Assembly: GCF_029761935.1 (NCBI RefSeq)
Contig: NZ_CP121699.1
Location: 3,224,001 to 3,288,000, forward strand
Direction: 5' to 3'
From: Microbacterium testaceum
Lineage (GTDB): Bacteria; Actinomycetota; Actinomycetes; Actinomycetales; Microbacteriaceae
DNA: 64,000 nucleotides
The notes under the pieces: generated by a model
Told to the model about the DNA's origin: nothing
The model's input: only the letters and a program-made list of their open reading frames with translations
The model's database searches: none
Shown: positions 19,062 to 27,008 of the stretch, piece by piece
Position numbering within the stretch: the first letter of the stretch is position 1
How the letters are laid out: each line of letters opens with the position of its first letter
Position numbers and translations under genes: made by a program

Positions 19062-19540
19062 CCGCGACCCTCGCGCACGCGCGCGAGGTCGTCGCGGCCG
19101 TCGTCGACCCCGAGGTGCCCGTGCTCACGATCGACGACCTTGGGGTGCTCCGCGACGTGCGCCTCGACGGCGACACCGTCAGTGTCACGATCACCCCGAC
19201 CTACTCGGGGTGCCCCGCGGTCGACGCGATCCGCGACGACATCGTGCTCGCGCTCACCTCGGCCGGCTTCGACCACGCCGTGGTGAAGACGACGCTGACC
19301 CCCGCGTGGACAACCGACTGGATGAGCGATGACGGCAAGCGCAAGCTCACCGAGTACGGCATCGCCCCGCCGACCGGCCGCGCGCCCGCGGGACCCATCC
19401 GCGTGAAGCTCAGCGTCGCGTGCCCCCGCTGCGGATCCCTCGAGACCCGCGAGGTCTCGCGCTTCGGCTCCACCTCGTGCAAGTCGCACTGGGAATGCCG
19501 CGCGTGCCTCGAACCCTTCGACCACTTCAAGGCCCTCTGA
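19058..19540 (+). CDS. paaD: PaaD, Fe-S assembly factor for the epoxidase
   Basis: This 160-residue protein has an MIP18/DUF59 domain (VVDPEVPVLTIDDLGVL, TPTYSGCPAVDAI) followed by a C-terminal four-Cys zinc-ribbon-like part (CPRCGS ... CKSHWECRAC). PaaD helps mature the PaaE Fe-S cluster or the epoxidase complex. The GTG at 19058 overlaps paaC by four bases, and the stop shares one base with the ATG of paaE. Confidence 0.95.
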   Translation: MTATLAHAREVVAAVVDPEVPVLTIDDLGVLRDVRLDGDTVSVTITPTYSGCPAVDAIRDDIVLALTSAGFDHAVVKTTLTPAWTTDWMSDDGKRKLTEYGIAPPTGRAPAGPIRVKLSVACPRCGSLETREVSRFGSTSCKSHWECRACLEPFDHFKAL

Positions 19541-20676
19541 TGACGATGACGGATGCCGTGAACCCGGCCGCCACACCGGGAACCCCGCGGGCCCGCGCCC
19601 GCTTCCACACCCTGCGCGTCGCCGACGTGCGCCCCCTCACCCCGACCGCGATCGAGGTGACCTTCGCGGTGCCCGACGACCTCGCGGACGCGTTCGACTA
19701 CGCGCCCGGGCAGTACGTCGCGCTCCGCGCCCGTATCGACGGCGAGGAGCTGCGCCGCTCGTACTCGATCTGCCGTCCGCCGGCGCGCGGCTCGATCAGC
19801 GTCGGCATCAAGCGCGACCCCGACGGGCGCTTCTCGACCTGGGCGCACGAGGGCCTGCGTCCCGGCGACGAGGTCGACGTGATGAGCCCCCAGGGCACCT
19901 TCGTCTCGAAGGCCTCGACGGCCGCGGGCCACGTCGTCGCGATCGCCGCGGGCTCGGGCATCACCCCGATCATGGCGCTCGCCGCCGACGTGCTCGAGCG
20001 CTCCGCCGACAGCCGCATGACCATCGTCTACGCCAACCGGTCGTCGACCGACGTGATGTTCGTCGACGAGCTCGCCGACCTGAAGGACCGCTATCCGTCG
20101 CGCCTGACGCTCCATCACGTGCTGTCGCGCGAGCAGCGCGCGGCGCCCGTGTTCTCGGGGCGCATCGACGACGAGCGGCTGCGGCTGATCCTCGCGCGGC
20201 TCATCGATCCGGCATCCGTCGACGAGTGGTTCCTGTGCGGTCCGTTCGCCCTCGTCGAGCTGTGCCGCGAGGTGCTTGCCGAGGTCGGCGTGCCGCGCGA
20301 GCGCGTGCGCTTCGAGCTGTTCACCGCGGGAGACGGCGACGCCCCCGCGCAGGCCGGGGGAGCGCGCCCGGTGCGCGTGCGCCCGGACGAACCCGTCCGC
20401 CGCATCGACTTCACCCTCGACGGGCAATCGGCATCGGTCGACAGCCCGGTCGCGGCGAACGAGACGATTCTCGCGGCCGCGCTCCGCGTGCGCCCCGATG
20501 TGCCGTTCGCGTGCGCGGGAGGCGTCTGCGGAACCTGCCGCGCCCGCGTGATCGAGGGTGCCGTGACGATGACCGAGAACTACGCCCTCGAGCCCGACGA
20601 GATCGAGCGCGGATACGTCCTCACCTGCCAGTCGCACCCGAGCACCGACGCCGTCCGCGTCGACTACGACGGGTGA
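19540..20676 (+). CDS. paaE: Phenylacetyl-CoA epoxidase reductase PaaE
   Basis: This 378-residue flavo-iron-sulfur reductase passes electrons from NADPH to PaaA. The order is FAD domain (LRRSYSICRPP), NAD(P) domain (IAAGSGITPIMALAADVL, FLCGPFALVE) and a C-terminal plant-type [2Fe-2S] domain with CAGGVCGTCRAR and a later Cys in LTCQSHP. This is the class IA-like PaaE layout. ATG at 19540 shares a base with the paaD stop. Confidence 0.96.
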   Translation: MTMTDAVNPAATPGTPRARARFHTLRVADVRPLTPTAIEVTFAVPDDLADAFDYAPGQYVALRARIDGEELRRSYSICRPPARGSISVGIKRDPDGRFSTWAHEGLRPGDEVDVMSPQGTFVSKASTAAGHVVAIAAGSGITPIMALAADVLERSADSRMTIVYANRSSTDVMFVDELADLKDRYPSRLTLHHVLSREQRAAPVFSGRIDDERLRLILARLIDPASVDEWFLCGPFALVELCREVLAEVGVPRERVRFELFTAGDGDAPAQAGGARPVRVRPDEPVRRIDFTLDGQSASVDSPVAANETILAAALRVRPDVPFACAGGVCGTCRARVIEGAVTMTENYALEPDEIERGYVLTCQSHPSTDAVRVDYDG

Positions 20677-20681
20677 GCGCG

Positions 20682-21449
20682 ATGATCGACTACCGCTTCG
20701 ACGAGGGCGTCGCCGAGATCGTGCTGAACGCGCCCTCCCGCCGCAATGCCCTCGGCCTCGACGACCTGCACGAGCTCGCCGCCGCGTACGACCGCGCCGA
20801 GGCCGACGGCGCCCGCGCCGTGCTGCTGCGCGGAGAGGGGCCCTCGTTCTGCGCCGGCCGCGACATCTCGGGCGTCGATCCCGCGACCGACGACGTCGGC
20901 GGCTACCTCGATGACACGCTGACCCCTCTGCTGCGGCGCATGGCGATGTTCCCCGCACCCACGTTCGGCGTCGCGCACGGCGCCTGCCTCGGCGTGGGAC
21001 TCGGTCTGCTGATCGCCAGCGACGTCGTCTACGTCGCCGACACCGCGAAGATCGGCTCGCCCTTCGCCGCCCTCGGGGCGACCCTCGATTCCGGCGGTCA
21101 CGCGCTGTTCGTCGAGCGCCTCGGCGCTCACGCCACGCTCGACCTCATCTACACGGGGCGGCTGATGTCGGGTGCCGAGGCCGTTCGTGCCGGACTCTTC
21201 TCGCGCACTTTCCCGGCGGAGGAGCTTCAGGATGCCGCGTCCTCGGCGGCCCGCTCGGCCGCGACCGGTCCGACGCAGGCCTTCGGCGCGAGCAAGCGCA
21301 TCGTGAGCGCGATCCGCGACGAGCGTCTGGGCCTGTGGGACGCGATGGCGCTCGAGAACCGCGCCCAGGCGGCCCTGGCCGCCACGGACGACTACCGCGA
21401 GGGGTTCGCCGCCTTCCAGGCCAAGCGCCGGCCCACCTTCACGGGATGA
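20682..21449 (+). CDS. Enoyl-CoA hydratase/isomerase (probable PaaG role)
   Basis: This 255-residue crotonase-fold protein has FCAGRDISGVD (about 61-71) and HGACLGVGLGLLIASDVVYV (about 100-119) as oxyanion-hole segments. In the paa pathway PaaG isomerises epoxyphenylacetyl-CoA to the seven-membered oxepin-CoA; last position of the paaABCDE operon fits. The start is uncertain: a GTG at 20673 would form a GTGA overlap with paaE like its neighbours, whereas the ATG at 20682 is three codons later. The 3' end overlaps the convergent membrane-protein gene by 11 bases. Confidence 0.88.
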   Translation: MIDYRFDEGVAEIVLNAPSRRNALGLDDLHELAAAYDRAEADGARAVLLRGEGPSFCAGRDISGVDPATDDVGGYLDDTLTPLLRRMAMFPAPTFGVAHGACLGVGLGLLIASDVVYVADTAKIGSPFAALGATLDSGGHALFVERLGAHATLDLIYTGRLMSGAEAVRAGLFSRTFPAEELQDAASSAARSAATGPTQAFGASKRIVSAIRDERLGLWDAMALENRAQAALAATDDYREGFAAFQAKRRPTFTG

Positions 21450-21840
21450 AGACGGGCTCGACGAAGGGCTGGCTGCCCATCAGGAACTGTGCGGTCAGAA
21501 CGCCGATGAGCGACGCCACACCGATGGCGGCGCCGGCGTAGCCGAACGCGCGCCCGCGAGAGGCTCCCGCGCTCCGCGCCGCCGGCACGAGCACCGTGAA
21601 CCCCAGGAGGTGCGCGATCACCAGCGGAACGCCACCGACCACCATCGCGGTGCCCTGCACGGTCGTCCCGGCGGCCCGCGCTCGCGGCTCCTCGAGGATC
21701 TCGTCAATCCAGCTGGTCGCCATCCAGCCCCACGCCACGAACATAACTGCGGCGCCCGCGACGGCGAGCACCCAGAACAGCACGAGGGCCCCGCGCGACG
21801 ACGAGGACGGCGTGACCGGAACCGGTGCAGGAGTGGTCAT
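21439..21840 (-). CDS. Small integral membrane protein, unknown function
   Basis: This 133-residue protein has three clear membrane segments: LVLFWVLAVAGAAVMFVAWG, AMVVGGVPLVIAHLLGFTVL and FGYAGAAIGVASLIGVLTAQ. A short polar N-terminus rich in Pro/Ser precedes them. No recognisable motif. The ATG at 21840 is chosen as the first start before the hydrophobic part; the frame is open upstream without membrane-like sequence. The end overlaps the last paa gene tail-to-tail by 11 bases. Confidence 0.75.
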   Translation of the reverse strand: MTTPAPVPVTPSSSSRGALVLFWVLAVAGAAVMFVAWGWMATSWIDEILEEPRARAAGTTVQGTAMVVGGVPLVIAHLLGFTVLVPAARSAGASRGRAFGYAGAAIGVASLIGVLTAQFLMGSQPFVEPVFIP

Positions 21841-21990
21841 GGTCCGAGGGTAGGGGCGACGCTCCCGCGCGGCCCCGGCGCGAACGGCGTTGGCCGCGAA
21901 GCGCATCGCCGGCAGCGTCGGGTGGCGAGTTTCCACGTGGCTGGGGCACGAGATCATCGGAGCGCGGACGGATCCTGGTTGAATCGGTGG

Positions 21991-22731
21991 ATGCCGAGCA
22001 TCGACGACGATGGCGAACTCGCGGCCCTGCGCCGCAGGGCCTACGCCCCCGGAGCGGACATCTCCGCCGACCCCGCCGCCCTGCAGCGCCTCATCGAGCT
22101 GGAGGGGCATGAGGACGTCTCGGATTCCGCCACTTCCGCGTCGGGTGAGGAGCGTTCCGCGCTCGCAGCGGAGCCCGAGCGACCCGCCCCCGACGACGCC
22201 GCGGGCGCCGAGCCCGCAAGACCCCGTCTGCCGCGACCTCGCCATTCCACGGTGGTCATGGTTTCGGCGGCTGCCCTGGTCGCCCTGTGCGCCGTGACCG
22301 CTCTCGTCGTGGTGCAGCGCGTGCAGACCGACCCGCTGCAGACGGGCGCGACGCAGGTCGCGCGGCTCTCTGCGGATCCCTCGTTCGAGGTGCCGAGCGT
22401 TCTGACACCGGGCGTGACCAGCGGCACCACCGGGTACGCGGAGTACGAGGGCTTCCGCGTCGCCACCTATGCTTCTTTCGACGCGAGTGCCGACGCCGCG
22501 AAGTGCATGACGGTGTGGCAACCCGATCTGCTCGACGTCTCCGGCGGCGGGTTCTCGTACGACGGCCGGTACTTCCTGACCTCGTGCGGGGCGGGGATCT
22601 TCCCCGCCAACGCCATGCTCCAGCTCAGCGACGACTCGGCCGAGCTCCGTGTGACCGACCTGCCGTCGGGCACGTCCCTGCAGTTCGTCTACGACCGCGA
22701 GCACGACGAAATCGTCGTCTTCCGCGGCTGA
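21991..22731 (+). CDS. Membrane-anchored hypothetical protein
   Basis: This 246-residue protein has an acidic, disordered N-terminal part of about 85 residues, one membrane segment (STVVMVSAAALVALCAVTALVVV), and an extracytoplasmic domain of about 130 residues. The outer domain has two Cys (AAKCMTVW, LTSCGAGIF) that could form a disulfide. I do not recognise a family. The ATG at 21991 lacks a Shine-Dalgarno and has TTGAAT six bases upstream, so a leaderless start is possible. Confidence 0.78.
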   Translation: MPSIDDDGELAALRRRAYAPGADISADPAALQRLIELEGHEDVSDSATSASGEERSALAAEPERPAPDDAAGAEPARPRLPRPRHSTVVMVSAAALVALCAVTALVVVQRVQTDPLQTGATQVARLSADPSFEVPSVLTPGVTSGTTGYAEYEGFRVATYASFDASADAAKCMTVWQPDLLDVSGGGFSYDGRYFLTSCGAGIFPANAMLQLSDDSAELRVTDLPSGTSLQFVYDREHDEIVVFRG

Positions 22732-22742
22732 TCGAGGGTCCT

Positions 22743-22832
22743 GCCCCGCCGATCGACGGTCGTGCGGGGCAACGCGCGAGCCTCGGGACACCCGCGGACA
22801 TGACGATGCCCCGGCACGCGGCCGGGGCATCG
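22743..22832. terminator. Two hairpins between convergent genes
   Basis: GCCCCGC/GCGGGGC arms lie at 22743-22749 and 22764-22770. A stronger stem CGATGCCCCGGC/GCCGGGGCATCG lies at 22804-22815 and 22821-22832 with a five-base loop. They fill the gap between the plus-strand membrane protein and the minus-strand HesB-like gene. Confidence 0.7.
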
Positions 22833-22850
22833 TTCGACAGCGTCAGCGCG

Positions 22851-23138
22851 TCACGCGGCGCTGGTCACCGCGAACTGCACCGAGCCCTGCTCGGGGTCGA
22901 TCTGCGCATCGAGCACGCGGTCGTCGAGGACGGCGGCGGCGTCGCTGTCGAGGAAGACACGCGCTCCGGCGTTCTCCACGACGGCGTCGTCGGGCTGCGG
23001 GCCGTCCACGACCGAGAGCGCGAACTGCGACTCGGGGGATCCCGCGCCTTCGATGCGGACGCCGCCCTGGGCGGCATCCGGGAACTGGGCGGTGATGGTC
23101 TTCACGGCGGTCGTGGCCTCTTCGGTGAGCGTCAGCAT
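22851..23138 (-). CDS. HesB/IscA-like protein lacking cysteines
   Basis: This 95-residue protein (MLTLTEEATTAVKTITAQFP, GGVRIEGAGSPESQFALSV, ARVFLDSDAAAVLDDRVLDA) has the pattern of the HesB/IscA Fe-S biogenesis fold, in which Fe-S carriers have three conserved Cys. Here there is no cysteine at all, so it cannot bind a cluster in the usual way. Such proteins are often annotated as Fe-S assembly or adhesin-like. The ATG at 23138 follows AAGGAGA at good spacing. It appears to be a single-gene unit. Confidence 0.75.
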   Translation of the reverse strand: MLTLTEEATTAVKTITAQFPDAAQGGVRIEGAGSPESQFALSVVDGPQPDDAVVENAGARVFLDSDAAAVLDDRVLDAQIDPEQGSVQFAVTSAA

Positions 23139-23253
23139 GGTGACTCTCCTTCTCTGATCGACGACAGGAGTCAGCCACGATGCCGAGAATCCGAGCCGCG
23201 CTCAAGCTCAGGCCGTCATTGCCAGGGTTTTCCCACCGGCCTCTCGACCGGTG

Positions 23254-24105
23254 TCAGGGGAGCAGGCCGGCGCGCCGCGCCCGCGTCACCGCCGCGTGAC
23301 GCGTGGAGGCGTCGAGCTTCGACATCGCCGAGGCGAGATACGACTTGACGGTGGTCTCGCGCAGGTGCAGCGATGCCGCGATCTCGCCGTTCGTCGACCC
23401 CACCGCGGCGCACGCGAGCACGTCGATCTCGCGACGGGACAGGTGTACCTCGGAATCGGATGCCGTGTCGCCGGCGTCTCCGGTGAGGGCGGCGAGACGC
23501 GCTTCGACGTCTTCGAGGCGACGGCGCACCTCGTCGTCGGACACCCTCGCCGCAATACTGCGCAGCTGGGCGTAGCTCTCTCGGATCTCCTCGCGCGCTC
23601 CGGCGCCGAGTCCGTTCTCGGGGCCGGGGGCCGAGGCCAGTCGCCGCTCGACCTCGGCGCGCACGCGGAGCTCGGTGCCGAGCTCGCCGGCGACGTCGAA
23701 GGCGGGGCGCGCCTCGACGTCTCCGACCGGGGCCTGCGCCCACGATCCGCAGTACAGGACTCCGCGAGCCGCTCCGCTGACGAGGACGGGGACGGCGAAC
23801 AGCGTGGCGATCCCCTCGCCGAGGATGGCGCGATCGTAGTCGTGGGTGATCGAGCGAGACGTGCGGTAGTCCAGCGTCATGCGCGGGCGCCGCTCCACGA
23901 GGGCGCGACCACCGAGACCCCGCGACGCGTGGACGACGAGGCCCTCGATGCTGCGCGTGCGGGCGCCGACGATCGTAGTGACGTGGACGGCGCCGTCGTG
24001 CTCCAAGCCGCCGAAGGCGACGGGGAAGTGCGTGCGGCGCGCGAGCTCGGCGACCGCGTGCGACACGAGGGTCGCATCGTCTCGAAGTGTGGAGGGTGCA
24101 CTCAC
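23254..24105 (-). CDS. GAF-domain LuxR-type transcriptional regulator
   Basis: This 283-residue protein has an N-terminal GAF-like sensor (about 15-150), a helical linker (REEIRESYAQLRSIAARV, RRLEDVEARLAAL) and a C-terminal LuxR helix-turn-helix (LSRREIDVLACAAVGSTNGE, LRETTVKSYLASAMSKLDA). It starts with GTG at 24105. It is divergent from the DUF485/acetate-symporter operon, a common actinobacterial arrangement, so it probably controls that operon. The effector is unknown. A palindrome at 24205-24222 in the shared upstream region is a candidate site. Confidence 0.86.
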   Translation of the reverse strand: MSAPSTLRDDATLVSHAVAELARRTHFPVAFGGLEHDGAVHVTTIVGARTRSIEGLVVHASRGLGGRALVERRPRMTLDYRTSRSITHDYDRAILGEGIATLFAVPVLVSGAARGVLYCGSWAQAPVGDVEARPAFDVAGELGTELRVRAEVERRLASAPGPENGLGAGAREEIRESYAQLRSIAARVSDDEVRRRLEDVEARLAALTGDAGDTASDSEVHLSRREIDVLACAAVGSTNGEIAASLHLRETTVKSYLASAMSKLDASTRHAAVTRARRAGLLP

Positions 24106-24204
24106 GCACTACCTACTTCCGGGGGTGACGGCTTCGTCGCCGCGTTTCGTAGCGTCGACCCTATCACCGGGGAAGCAGCGGCCGACCCGGACTTTTCCGC
24201 CGTT

Positions 24205-24222
24205 CGACGCAGCGTTGCGTCG
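24205..24222. promoter_or_regulatory. Palindrome CGACGCA-N4-TGCGTCG before the symporter operon
   Basis: A perfect 7-bp inverted repeat with spacer GCGT ends 12 bases before the AAGGAGG ribosome-binding site of the DUF485 gene. It could be the operator of the divergent LuxR-type regulator or a hairpin in the mRNA leader. Confidence 0.55.
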
Positions 24223-24245
24223 CACTCATGAGGCAAGGAGGCCAC

Positions 24246-24599
24246 ATGACGGACCGTCGCATCGACGAAGCCCACAAGGGCGGCGTCGACTACATCGCGG
24301 TCGAGGAGTCCGCCCCGTTCCGGGAGTTGAAGAAGCGGCAACGCAGCTTCGTCTTCCCCCTCGCGGTGGCGTTCCTCGTCTGGTACTTCGTCTACGTTCT
24401 GCTGTCGTCGTTCGCGCCGGAGTTCATGGCGCAGCCGGTTTCGGGAGCCATCACGGTGGGGCTCGTGCTGGGGCTCGGCCAGTTCGTCACCACGTTCGCC
24501 ATCACCATGGGCTACGTCGCGTATGCCAACCGCCGCCTCGACCCGGGGGCCGAGGCGTTGCGGGTCGAGCTCGAGCGAGCTGACGGGGGCCGCGCATGA
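24246..24599 (+). CDS. DUF485 membrane protein (symporter partner)
   Basis: This 117-residue protein has two membrane segments (FVFPLAVAFLVWYFVYVLLS and AITVGLVLGLGQFVTTFAIT) and the DUF485 pattern FRELKKRQRSFVFPL. DUF485 genes are usually co-transcribed with acetate/solute symporters and are thought to act with them, mechanism unknown. The ATG at 24246 follows AAGGAGG. The stop forms an ATGA overlap with the symporter gene. Confidence 0.93.
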   Translation: MTDRRIDEAHKGGVDYIAVEESAPFRELKKRQRSFVFPLAVAFLVWYFVYVLLSSFAPEFMAQPVSGAITVGLVLGLGQFVTTFAITMGYVAYANRRLDPGAEALRVELERADGGRA

Positions 24600-26212
24600 A
24601 CGACGTCTTCGCCAGCATCGAGGCGGCCGTGCAGACGGTCGAGAACAACCCGGTGCTGAACATCTCGATCTTCGGGGCGTTCGTCGCCGTGACCCTGTTC
24701 ATCGTCATCCGGGCCAGCCGCAACAGCAAGACCGCGGCCGACTACTACGCCGCGGGCCGCTCGTTCACCGGACCGCAGAACGGGTTCGCGATCGCCGGCG
24801 ACTATCTGTCAGCGGCCTCCTTCCTCGGCATCGTCGGCGCCATCGCCATCAACGGCTACGACGGCTTCCTCTACTCCATCGGCTTCCTCGTCGCGTGGCT
24901 CGTCGCGCTGCTCCTCGTCGCCGAGCTCATGCGCAACACCGGCAAGTTCACGATGGCCGACGTGCTGTCGTTCCGTCTGAAGGAGCGGCCGGTGCGCATG
25001 GCCGCGGCCATCACCACGCTGGCCGTCTGCTTCTTCTATCTGCTCGCGCAGATGGCCGGAGCCGGTGGCCTGGTGTCGCTGCTGCTGGGCATCACCGAGC
25101 GCGTCGGGCAGTCGATCGTCGTCGCGGTGGTCGGCATCCTGATGATCGTGTACGTCCTCATCGGCGGCATGAAGGGCACCACCTGGGTGCAGATCGTCAA
25201 GGCGTTCCTGCTGATCGGCGGCGCGATCGTCATGACGGTCTGGGTGCTGGCGATCAACGGCTTCAACCTCAACACGCTCCTCGAGAGCGCGGTGGCGGCC
25301 TCTCCCAAGGGCGATGCCGTCCTTGCGCCGGGCCTGCAGTACGGCAAGAACCCCTGGGACTTCATCTCGCTCGCGCTGGCCCTGGTGCTCGGCACCGCGG
25401 GTCTGCCGCACGTGCTGATGCGTTTCTACACCGTGCCGACCGCGAAAGAGGCGCGTCGCTCGGTGGTGTGGGCCATCTGGCTGATCGGTCTGTTCTACAT
25501 CCTCACCCTCGTCCTGGGCTACGGCGCCGGTGCGATGGTCGGATCCGAGACGATCCTCGCCGCGCCCGGTGGAGTGAACGCGGCGGCGCCGCTGCTCGCC
25601 CTGGCTCTCGGCGGGCCGCTCCTGCTCGGGTTCATCTCGGCGGTGGCGTTCGCGACGATCCTGGCGGTGGTGGCCGGCCTCACGATCACGGCGGCCGCTT
25701 CGTTCGCGCACGACATCTACGCGAACGTCGTGAAGAAGGGCGACGTCCCGCCCGACGGCGAGGTCAAGGTCGCGCGGCGCACGGTCATCGTGATCGGCGT
25801 ACTGGCCATCCTCGGCGGCATCGGCGTGCAGGGGCAGAACGTCGCGTTCCTCGTGGCGCTGGCCTTCGCGGTCGCGGCGTCGGCGAACCTGCCGACGATC
25901 CTCTTCTCGCTGTTCTGGCGCCGCTTCACCACTCGCGGTGCCGTCTGGAGCATGTACGGCGGTCTGGGGTCGGCCCTGGTGCTGATCTTCCTCTCGCCGG
26001 TGTTCTGGGGGACCGCGACGAGCGTGTTCGCCAACACGGGTGTGGCGATCTGGCCGCTGAACAACCCCGGCATCGTGTCGATTCCGCTCGGGTTCTTCCT
26101 CGGGTGGCTCGGGTCCGTCACGTCGCGGACGCCGGAGGATCCGCGCAAAGCCGCTGAGATGGACGTCCGCTCCCTCACCGGTTACGGCGCCGAGAAAGCC
26201 TCGAACCACTGA
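24596..26212 (+). CDS. Cation:acetate symporter (ActP/SSS family)
   Basis: This 538-residue protein has about 13 membrane segments and sodium:solute symporter motifs: SKTAADYYAAGRSFTGPQNG near residue 40, AGDYLSAASFLGIVGAIA, GTAGLPHVLMRFYTVPTAKE and ASANLPTILFSLFWRRFTTR. ActP-type carriers import acetate and other short carboxylates. ATGA coupling to DUF485 and the nearby GAF-LuxR gene support that type. The substrate could also be pyruvate or propionate. The gene ends before a strong hairpin. Confidence 0.93.
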   Translation: MNDVFASIEAAVQTVENNPVLNISIFGAFVAVTLFIVIRASRNSKTAADYYAAGRSFTGPQNGFAIAGDYLSAASFLGIVGAIAINGYDGFLYSIGFLVAWLVALLLVAELMRNTGKFTMADVLSFRLKERPVRMAAAITTLAVCFFYLLAQMAGAGGLVSLLLGITERVGQSIVVAVVGILMIVYVLIGGMKGTTWVQIVKAFLLIGGAIVMTVWVLAINGFNLNTLLESAVAASPKGDAVLAPGLQYGKNPWDFISLALALVLGTAGLPHVLMRFYTVPTAKEARRSVVWAIWLIGLFYILTLVLGYGAGAMVGSETILAAPGGVNAAAPLLALALGGPLLLGFISAVAFATILAVVAGLTITAAASFAHDIYANVVKKGDVPPDGEVKVARRTVIVIGVLAILGGIGVQGQNVAFLVALAFAVAASANLPTILFSLFWRRFTTRGAVWSMYGGLGSALVLIFLSPVFWGTATSVFANTGVAIWPLNNPGIVSIPLGFFLGWLGSVTSRTPEDPRKAAEMDVRSLTGYGAEKASNH

Positions 26213-26217
26213 CCGAT

Positions 26218-26252
26218 CGATGCCCGGTCCCGCATCGCGGGGCCGGGCATCG
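26218..26252. terminator. Strong hairpin between symporter and Ogt-like gene
   Basis: A 16-bp stem with one G-T pair (26218-26233 with 26237-26252) closes a three-base loop ATC. It starts six bases after the symporter stop and lies between convergent genes. Confidence 0.8.
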
Positions 26253-26275
26253 TCGCGCGCGCCGCGCGAGGCCGT

Positions 26276-26809
26276 TCAGGCCGAGGCGCGCAGAGTCTCG
26301 CCGAGGATCACGTCGCTCTCGAGCGAGAGCAGGTATTCCTTCACCTCGGGGTGGCCGCCGTATTCGCCGATCGAGCCGTCGGCGCGGACGACCCGGTGCA
26401 CCGGGACGACGATCGAGAACGGCGACGACGCGCACGCCGTTCCCACCGCGCGGGCTGCTCGCGGGGCTCCGGCCATCATCGACACCTCGCCGTACGAGGC
26501 GACTTCGCCGTAGGGGATCTCGAGAGTGGCCTCGAGCGCAGCGCGGGTGAATCCGCGGGCGAAGCGCCAGTCGAGGGCGACGTCGAAGGCCCGTCGCGTC
26601 CCGTCGAAGTACTCCTCGAGCTGCGAGACCAAGGGGTGGTCCGTGGGCCGATGGTGCTCGGGGACGACCCCGAGACGGTGCGCGATCTCGGCGCGCGCGA
26701 TCTCGAGACCGTCGAGGGCCACATGCAGACGCACGAGGGCGTCGTCGACGAAGGTCAGCAGGATCGGCCCGATGGGGCTGTCGTATTCGGTGCTGGTGAC
26801 TCTGTTCAT
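26276..26809 (-). CDS. Ogt/MGMT-like alkyltransferase homologue lacking the acceptor Cys
   Basis: This 177-residue protein has the two-domain Ogt layout: an N-terminal RNase-H-like domain (YDSPIGPILLTFVDDALVRL) and the C-terminal DNA-binding domain with IPYGEVASYGEVSMMAGAPR, the arginine finger region AARAVGTA, and SPFSIVVPVHRVVRADG. In true alkylguanine transferases the last motif is PCHRV with the methyl-accepting Cys. Here codon 26399-26401 is GTG on the coding strand, so residue 137 is Val. Known alkyltransferase-like proteins have Trp or Ala there and bind damage for nucleotide excision repair. It should therefore be unable to repair O6-alkylguanine directly. Length and remaining motifs are intact, so it is not a decayed gene. 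Confidence 0.9.
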   Translation of the reverse strand: MNRVTSTEYDSPIGPILLTFVDDALVRLHVALDGLEIARAEIAHRLGVVPEHHRPTDHPLVSQLEEYFDGTRRAFDVALDWRFARGFTRAALEATLEIPYGEVASYGEVSMMAGAPRAARAVGTACASSPFSIVVPVHRVVRADGSIGEYGGHPEVKEYLLSLESDVILGETLRASA

Positions 26810-26971
26810 GCGCTCATCCTCATGACCGTGCCCGGGGCGTGCGCCGCGATCGCGCGCGAAGGGGGAGGATCTCGCCGACTCCCCGCCTGGGGAGGAAGAG
26901 CCGGTGGCGCGGCGTGTCGCTGATTACCGCGAAACTCGGGCCCGCTGCGCACGATCCCGCACTGCCCGGCT

Positions 26972-26977
26972 TAGTCT
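26972..26977 (+). promoter_or_regulatory. -10 box TAGTCT for the helicase-like gene
   Basis: TAGTCT places transcription start near 26984, so the start codon must lie downstream of the open frame's first GTG at 26904. GAGGA at 26997-27001 then serves the GTG at 27009. Confidence 0.5.
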
Positions 26978-27008
26978 GACAGGTGTGTGGCGAGCTGAGG
27001 ACGGTGCC

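Noticed and set aside
26904..27008. Upstream GTG start for the helicase-like protein
   Set aside because: The extra 35 residues are Arg/Ala-rich, and a -10 box at 26972 lies inside them; GTG 27009 has a better ribosome-binding site. Not excluded, since GGAGG also precedes 26904.
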